A program made the translations under genes and the position numbers. 64,000 nucleotides of DNA, from contig QMMN01000006.1 of assembly GCA_003647275.1 (NCBI GenBank), positions 1 to 64,000 of the forward strand, in the 5' to 3' direction. Numbering within the stretch: the stretch's first letter is position 1; the number at the start of each line of letters is the position of its first letter. This document shows positions 59,651 to 64,000 of the stretch, in pieces. The notes below the pieces were generated by a model. The model had not been told where the DNA came from and searched no databases. It was given only the letters and a program-made list of their open reading frames with translations. Source of the stretch: Deltaproteobacteria bacterium (GTDB lineage: Bacteria > Desulfobacterota > Desulfobacteria > Desulfobacterales > C00003060).

Positions 59651-59685
59651 GTCATTTGTCACTTGTCATTAGTCATTGGTCGTTA
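59651..59685 (+). repeat. Heptad array, left of the IVP-type gene
   Basis: Five contiguous heptads: GTCATTT, GTCACTT, GTCATTA, GTCATTG, GTCGTTA. They start two bases after the acsB stop and end 13 bases before the next ATG. They are inverted relative to the array at 60069-60103. Confidence 0.8.
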
Positions 59686-59698
59686 ATAGGATGTATTT

Positions 59699-60088
59699 AT
59701 GAAGAAGAAGGTTGAATCATTTGAAGATCTTGATGTGTATCGATTACCAGAAAATCTTGGAGATCGGATTTGGGATATTGTTTCCACATGGCAAGATTTT
59801 CCCAAGAATTCTTTGGGATATCAATTGGTAAAATCGGCTGATAGCATCGGTGCCAACATTGCGGAAGGCTTCGGGAGGTTTCATTTTGCCGAGAACAAAC
59901 AGTTTGCCAGAATTTCAAGGGGATCATTATATGAGACGCGTCATTGGCTTCGTAGAGCTTATAAGAGAAAACTATTGAATGAAGGGGAAACCAAAGAATT
60001 GCAAGAGTTGCTTGAAGAATTGTCCCCGCGCTTGAACGCATATATAGGTTCCATAGGCAAGAACAAACTAATGACAAATGACAAATGA
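59699..60088 (+). CDS. Four-helix-bundle protein, 23S rRNA intervening-sequence (IVP) family
   Basis: A 129-residue helical protein. The family signature is present: FEDLDVYRLPENLGDRIWDI near the N-terminus, then LGYQLVKSADSIGANIAEGF (about 39-58), the basic AENKQFARISRGSLYETRHW and LNEGETKELQELLEELSPRL. Such proteins were first found in intervening sequences of 23S rRNA and now appear in many bacterial genomes, often near reverse transcriptases or as lone genes; function is unclear. Here it sits between acsB and acsC in the same orientation, enclosed by inverted heptad arrays. The last residues KLMTNDK are encoded by the right array. Confidence 0.9.
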   Translation: MKKKVESFEDLDVYRLPENLGDRIWDIVSTWQDFPKNSLGYQLVKSADSIGANIAEGFGRFHFAENKQFARISRGSLYETRHWLRRAYKRKLLNEGETKELQELLEELSPRLNAYIGSIGKNKLMTNDK

Positions 60089-60103
60089 CTAATGACTAAC
60101 AAC
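60069..60103 (+). repeat. Heptad array, right of the IVP-type gene
   Basis: Five heptads TAATGAC, AAATGAC, AAATGAC, TAATGAC, TAACAAC. The first two or three overlap the 3' end and stop codon of the IVP-type gene, and the ribosome site of acsC (AACGGAGGAATAAA) follows directly. Reverse complement reads GTCATTA GTCATTT GTCATTT, matching the left array. Confidence 0.8.
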
Positions 60104-60114
60104 GGAGGAATAAA

Positions 60115-61461
60115 ATGGCTTTAACAGGAATTCAGATTTACAAACTTTTGCCCAAGACCAATTGCGGCGAGTGCGGGGTACCCACTTGCCTGGCATTTGC
60201 CATGAACTTGGCTGCAGGAAAGGCAGAGCTGGCTGGCTGCCCCTATGTTTCAGAGGAGGCCAAGGCAGAGTTGGCTGATGCCTCGGCCCCCCCCATTGCG
60301 GTGGTGGAGATCGGTACAGGGGAGAGGAAATTAAAAATTGGTGGCGAAACCGTGCTCTTTCGCCATGAAAAGACCTTTGTGAATCCGCCTGGCATCGCGG
60401 TTCTTGTCACAGATGAGATGAGTGATGAGGAGGTCGCCGGTCGCCTTGAGCGATTAAAGACATTGGAATATGAACGAGTCGGCCTGATCTTGAGGGCAGA
60501 TCTTGTCGCCGTGAAATCGCTTTCTGGCGATGCTGGTAAGTTTGAGGCCCTGGTCACAAGGGTAAAAAATCAAACAGATGCTGGCATCATCTTGATGGCC
60601 GAGGACACCAGCGTGATGGAGTCTGGCCTCAAAATATGCTCAGATCGCAAGCCACTTATGTATGCAGCGACCAAGGAAAACGCGGACGGCATGGCCAGCC
60701 TGGCCAAGGAGCATGGGTGCTCCCTCGCTGTTAAAGGGGATGGTCTGGATGAGGTCTCGGATCTGACGACAAAGCTAACAGAAGGTGGTTTGAAAAATCT
60801 GGTTATTGACTCGGGGGCCCGGGCTATAAAGAAGGCCTTTGAAGACCAGATCATCATCCGTCGGGCGGCTCTTCTCAAGAAATACCGACCTCTGGGCTTT
60901 CCGACCATTACCTTGCCGTTTGAGATGACCAATGATTCCATGCAAGAGGCATTGATTGCTTCCATGTTTGTGGCAAAGTATGGGGGCATTATCGTTCTTT
61001 CAGATTTGCAAGGACATAGTCTTTTTCCACTCTTGCTGGCCCGTATGAACATCTACACGGATCCACAGCGACCCATGGCCACCTCTCCGGGCATCTATGA
61101 AATTGGAGGACCCAATGAGAACTCGCCCGTGTTGGTGACTTGCAACTTTTCGCTTACCTATTTTATCGTGTCGGGCGAGATTGAAACGAGTCGTGTCCCC
61201 GCCTGGCTAGTCGTCGTGGATACTGAAGGTCTATCTGTATTGACGGCTTGGGCCGCTGGAAAATTTGTGGGGGATGCAGTAGGTATGAGTTTTAAAAAAT
61301 GCGGCATCATGGACAAGGTCAGTCATAAGAAGGTCATTATACCAGGGTATGCCGCAGCCATCTCCGGAGACCTTGAAGAGGAACTCGGGGACTGGGAGGT
61401 TCTGGTAGGGCCAAGAGAGTCGGCCCACATACCGGCTTATCTCAAGGAGTGGAAAGCGTAA
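60115..61461 (+). CDS. acsC: CODH/ACS corrinoid protein large subunit (gamma)
   Basis: A 448-residue subunit that holds a [4Fe-4S] cluster and the cobamide of the corrinoid/iron-sulfur protein. The cluster cysteines are C17, C20, C25 and C42 (NCGECGVPTC...GCPY). The middle is a TIM barrel, and the C-terminal part has AVGMSFKKCGIMDKVSHKKV then IIPGYAAAISGDLEEEL, the cobamide-binding domain. It is at the end of the acsD-acsB-IVP-acsC stretch, separated from acsE by a 140-bp inverted repeat. Confidence 0.95.
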   Translation: MALTGIQIYKLLPKTNCGECGVPTCLAFAMNLAAGKAELAGCPYVSEEAKAELADASAPPIAVVEIGTGERKLKIGGETVLFRHEKTFVNPPGIAVLVTDEMSDEEVAGRLERLKTLEYERVGLILRADLVAVKSLSGDAGKFEALVTRVKNQTDAGIILMAEDTSVMESGLKICSDRKPLMYAATKENADGMASLAKEHGCSLAVKGDGLDEVSDLTTKLTEGGLKNLVIDSGARAIKKAFEDQIIIRRAALLKKYRPLGFPTITLPFEMTNDSMQEALIASMFVAKYGGIIVLSDLQGHSLFPLLLARMNIYTDPQRPMATSPGIYEIGGPNENSPVLVTCNFSLTYFIVSGEIETSRVPAWLVVVDTEGLSVLTAWAAGKFVGDAVGMSFKKCGIMDKVSHKKVIIPGYAAAISGDLEEELGDWEVLVGPRESAHIPAYLKEWKA

Positions 61462-61466
61462 GACGC

Positions 61467-61585
61467 AAGTGAGCTAAAGTGTCTAAAGTGAGCTAAAGTT
61501 AAGGACTGAAAAAACTTTTTAGAAGATGCATTTTGTTCTTTTAACTTTAGGCACTTTAGCTCACTTTAGCTCACTTTAGGCACTT
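61467..61585. repeat. Long inverted repeat of 9/10-mer units between acsC and acsE
   Basis: Left arm 61467-61502 is built of units AAGTGAGCTA, AAGTGTCTA, AAGTGAGCTA, AAGTTAA. Right arm 61541-61585 is the reverse complement with one extra unit (TTAACTTTAG, GCACTTTAG, CTCACTTTAG and so on). The 38-base loop is AT-rich. The RNA would form a very long hairpin just upstream of the acsE ribosome site. Related single units occur at 22757, 23640, 38275 and 62505. Confidence 0.8.
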
Positions 61586-61602
61586 TGTTTTAAGGAGGTT
61601 GC

Positions 61603-62502
61603 ATGATTCTGATTGGTGAAAACCTGAATATCATGGTTAAGTCAATCGGCCAAGCCATAAAGGAGAGAAACCCGAAGCCGATACAAGAGCTTGCTGTGGC
61701 AGAGGCAGAGGCAGGGGTGGATTATATCGACATCAATCTGGGCCCGGCCAGAAAGGGCGGGGAGGAGTTGATGGCGTGGATGGTAAAAGTCGTCCAGGAA
61801 GTTGTGGATCTGCCTCTCTATCTCGATACCACCAATGTGAACGCGGTCGAGGCTGGCCTGAAGGTGTACAAGAACAAGCAGGGCAAGGCGGTTATCAATT
61901 CTATCATGTGCCGTCCAGAGAGGATGGAAGCCCAGATCCCCCTTGTCACCAAATACGATGCAGGCATGGTCGCACTCCTGTGGGGGCCGGAGGGGATGCC
62001 CAGGGATGCGGCTGAGCGGGGAGCTTTGGCTGCCGATATACTCCAGAGGGCTGCAGAGGCGGGTGTGGCAGGCGAAGATATCTGGGTTGACCCGATCGTA
62101 ACACCTGTGAATGTCCAGCAGAATCAGCTGCTGGAATGTAACCAGTTCATGTCGGAACTCGATATGATCGCGGAAGTGCTGGTCCCCGGCTGCAAGTCAA
62201 CGTGTGGGCTTTCCAACGTCTCCAACGGAGCCCCGCACCATCTTCGGCCCATCCTGAATCAGACCTACATGATTATACTCGAAAAGTTTGGGATGAAATC
62301 TTGTATCGTAGACGCCTTTGACAAGGATCAGCACGACATCGCACGGGGAAAAAAGCCGGAGATCACGTCTTTGGTTCGTAGCGTAGTGGACGGGGATGAA
62401 CCCGACATGGGAAGTCTCAGCAAGGAAGCTCAAGACTATGTGAAAACGGCAAAAGTGCTCCTGGGTCATTCCCTCTATTCGGATTCATGGCTGGAGTTAT
62501 AA
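61603..62502 (+). CDS. acsE: Methyl-THF:corrinoid protein methyltransferase
   Basis: A 299-residue pterin-binding TIM-barrel enzyme (MeTr) that moves the methyl group from methyl-THF to the corrinoid/iron-sulfur protein. It starts ILIGENLNIMVKSIGQAIKE, with GVDYIDINLGPARKGGEELM near residue 38, DLPLYLDTTNVNAVEAGLKV, INSIMCRPERMEAQIPLV, WVDPIVTPVNVQQNQLLECN near residue 162, TCGLSNVSNGAPHHLRPILN near residue 206. All are hallmarks of AcsE and not of MetH. TTAAGGAGGTTGC precedes the ATG. Confidence 0.95.
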   Translation: MILIGENLNIMVKSIGQAIKERNPKPIQELAVAEAEAGVDYIDINLGPARKGGEELMAWMVKVVQEVVDLPLYLDTTNVNAVEAGLKVYKNKQGKAVINSIMCRPERMEAQIPLVTKYDAGMVALLWGPEGMPRDAAERGALAADILQRAAEAGVAGEDIWVDPIVTPVNVQQNQLLECNQFMSELDMIAEVLVPGCKSTCGLSNVSNGAPHHLRPILNQTYMIILEKFGMKSCIVDAFDKDQHDIARGKKPEITSLVRSVVDGDEPDMGSLSKEAQDYVKTAKVLLGHSLYSDSWLEL

Positions 62503-62585
62503 GCGAACTAAAGCGTTTAAAATGTCTAAAATAGGCTAAAGTCTGATGTGTAAAGAATGTACTCGTAATTAAGGGAAATAAGCGG
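62503..62585. repeat. Spacer with degenerate 9/10-mer units
   Basis: From 62505 the DNA reads GAACTAAAGCGTTTAAAATG then TCTAAAATAGGCTAAAGTC, degenerate copies of the AAGTGAGCTA unit. An AAGGGA stretch lies 14 bases before the next ATG. No gene is present. Confidence 0.45.
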
Positions 62586-64000
62586 ATGTTTTACACGATT
62601 ACCTTATACGTTTCTCTTGCCATTTTTGTACTTGGTTTAATCTACAGAATATCAAATTGGTTCCGTTGGAAAATTGGCCCAGATGATACTGTGATCGCTA
62701 CCTCAACAAGGATTTCTGTTGCTGCGAAGGCCATTTTATCAACGGTATTCAGCGCCAAGATCCGTATATTGCTAAGGGTTTTTGTGCTGGATGTGCTTTT
62801 GCAAGGATGGTTGTTGAAGAAGGACTTCCTCCGGTGGTTGGCCCACATGTGTATATATGGAGGCTTCATGCTCCTCCTCCTAATGCATGGACTCGACAAA
62901 CTCATTACTTCAGTGCTGTTTGATGATTACTATTCGACACTCAATCCTTTTATGTTCTTAAGAGACTTCTTTGGTCTCATCGTGATCGTTGGATTAGGCA
63001 TTGCCCTTTACCGAAGACTCATCTCAAAGGCGCCCCGCCCGAAAACGACTTCTGTGGATTACTATGCCATCATCATCTTAGCGGTCATCATGATCTCTGG
63101 TGTGCTTTTGGAGGGGACCAAAATCGTATCCCATTCGAAATATCAGGAGATGGTGGAAGAATATGCGGGTCTAGGTGAAGAAGAGACAGAAGAGCTTAGA
63201 GCTCTTGAGGCTTACTGGGTCCAGAAATTTGGCGTGGTTTCTTCAGAGGTCAAAGGGCCTTTTGATAAGGATACGCTGGAGCAGGGTGGGCAACTGCATG
63301 AGATGAGTTGTGCAGAATGCCACTCCCGTCCCCAATGGGCATTTATAGGCTACGGTGTGGCTAAGATCGTCCGGCCGATCGCAACGCCCTTAGACCGGGG
63401 AAATGTCCATACCCTGTTGTGGTATCTGCATTTCTTGGCTTGCTTCTTAGGCTTGGCCTATCTTCCGTTTAGTAAGTTCTTTCATATCTTTTCCACCCCA
63501 GTATACCTTTTGGTCAATGCTGTCATGGAAGAAGGGAAATCAGATCCGGCCAATATCGCCACCAGGAAGGCCATTCAACTCGACGCCTGCACCCACTGTG
63601 GAGACTGCACCACACGGTGCTCTGTGGCTGTGGCTTTTAACGAAATTCCGAACCCCAATATCCTTCCGTCTGAAAAGCTGGCAGCATTCAGGGCCCTTCT
63701 TTCTCGCAGGGGGCTGAGTGAACAAAGGCTTAAGACCATTCAAGAAGGAAGCTATATCTGTACTGATTGCCGTCGTTGTACAGAAGTGTGCCCGATTGGT
63801 ATCAACCTTGAGGATTTGTGGTTAAACCTGGAGAGGCATTTGACCGGACTTGGCTACCCCAAACCCGAGGCCTGGGCCCGAAAGGCCATTGGTGCTGATT
63901 TCGTTTCAGCAAGACTCAAAGATAAGACCTTAGCATTGACACCTGTTGACAAAGGATTTCTAGGTGAACTGACTGGCTCGGCTCAGGCCAATACCTTCTC
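62586..64000 (+). CDS. Membrane heme/Fe-S oxidoreductase, HdrD/NarI-like (cut by window edge)
   Basis: An open reading frame of at least 471 codons runs off the window. About six hydrophobic helices (FYTITLYVSLAIFVLGLIYR, MCIYGGFMLLLLMHG, FFGLIVIVGLGIALYRR, YYAIIILAVIMISGVLL, LLWYLHFLACFLGLAYLPFS) form a NarI/HdrE-like membrane part. Between helices lies CAECH at 242-246, a c-type heme motif. Two 4Fe-4S motifs follow, CTHCGDCTTRC (335-345) and CTDCRRCTEVCP (392-403), after which HdrD-type CCG domains are expected. It probably exchanges electrons between the membrane quinone or heme pool and the cytosolic CODH/ACS and Hdr modules. Confidence 0.87.
   Translation, partial: MFYTITLYVSLAIFVLGLIYRISNWFRWKIGPDDTVIATSTRISVAAKAILSTVFSAKIRILLRVFVLDVLLQGWLLKKDFLRWLAHMCIYGGFMLLLLMHGLDKLITSVLFDDYYSTLNPFMFLRDFFGLIVIVGLGIALYRRLISKAPRPKTTSVDYYAIIILAVIMISGVLLEGTKIVSHSKYQEMVEEYAGLGEEETEELRALEAYWVQKFGVVSSEVKGPFDKDTLEQGGQLHEMSCAECHSRPQWAFIGYGVAKIVRPIATPLDRGNVHTLLWYLHFLACFLGLAYLPFSKFFHIFSTPVYLLVNAVMEEGKSDPANIATRKAIQLDACTHCGDCTTRCSVAVAFNEIPNPNILPSEKLAAFRALLSRRGLSEQRLKTIQEGSYICTDCRRCTEVCPIGINLEDLWLNLERHLTGLGYPKPEAWARKAIGADFVSARLKDKTLALTPVDKGFLGELTGSAQANTF

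Noticed and set aside
58561-59655. 364-codon ORF on the minus strand opposite acsB
   Set aside because: Antisense shadow of acsB; composition is not coding-like and no family is recognisable.
59651-60103. True intervening sequence inside a 23S rRNA gene
   Set aside because: The flanks are acsB and acsC, not rRNA; only the protein family is shared.

Overview
The window looks like the chromosome of a strictly anaerobic, probably sulfate-reducing or syntrophic member of the Desulfobacterota (old Deltaproteobacteria). This is inferred from gene content only: a near-complete bacterial Wood-Ljungdahl cluster, HdrA/HdrD-type Fe-S flavoproteins, many sigma-54 and CheY-like regulators, LivGF plus a PaaK-type CoA ligase, MeaB and an acyl-CoA dehydrogenase. 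No rRNA, tRNA, CRISPR array or intact insertion sequence was seen.

Positions 1-6,300 hold trehalose metabolism (otsA cut by the left edge, otsB, a DUF5752 protein, a TreT-like glycosyltransferase), a small unknown gene and groES-groEL. Positions 6,300-20,400 hold a gene-poor palindrome-rich stretch, a B12-type radical SAM enzyme of the RiPP-methyltransferase kind with a small helical partner, a DUF4384 protein, a PBP4-type carboxypeptidase followed by livG-livF-paaK, a TlpA-like lipoprotein, a DUF89/ARMT1-like protein, and a minus-strand group with SH3b, metallo-beta-lactamase, PPP phosphatase and PflX-like genes. Positions 20,800-34,300 hold a second MBL protein, meaB, an XRE-cupin regulator, an acyl-CoA dehydrogenase, an RND efflux pair, glgX, an enoyl-CoA hydratase, nfo and an Smr-RsmG fusion. 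Positions 34,300-39,700 hold a histidine kinase between inverted copies of a repeat, its NtrC-type partner, a membrane phosphoesterase and a repeat-rich 1.1 kb spacer with a nested MITE.

From 39,780 to the right edge runs one long plus-strand Wood-Ljungdahl cluster: response regulator, fhs, duplicated HdrA, folD, cooS/acsA, an NfnB-like flavoprotein with a degenerate MvhD-like tail, metV-metF, two response regulators and a pseudo-receiver/PAS kinase, a second metV-metF, acsD, acsB, a four-helix-bundle (IVP-type) gene, acsC, acsE, and a membrane heme/Fe-S HdrD-like protein cut by the edge. It encodes formate to methyl-THF, methyl transfer to the corrinoid protein, CO/CO2 conversion and acetyl-CoA synthesis or cleavage, with electron-transfer modules and its own signalling genes. 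Formate dehydrogenase, a separate cyclohydrolase and the nickel-insertion ATPase are not in view.

The intergenic DNA is unusual. Almost every long spacer carries palindromic or MITE-like elements, or short-unit tandem repeats (7-mers, 9-mers and 9/10-mers) set as inverted arms. Several lie inside the Wood-Ljungdahl cluster, and one pair brackets the IVP-type gene.
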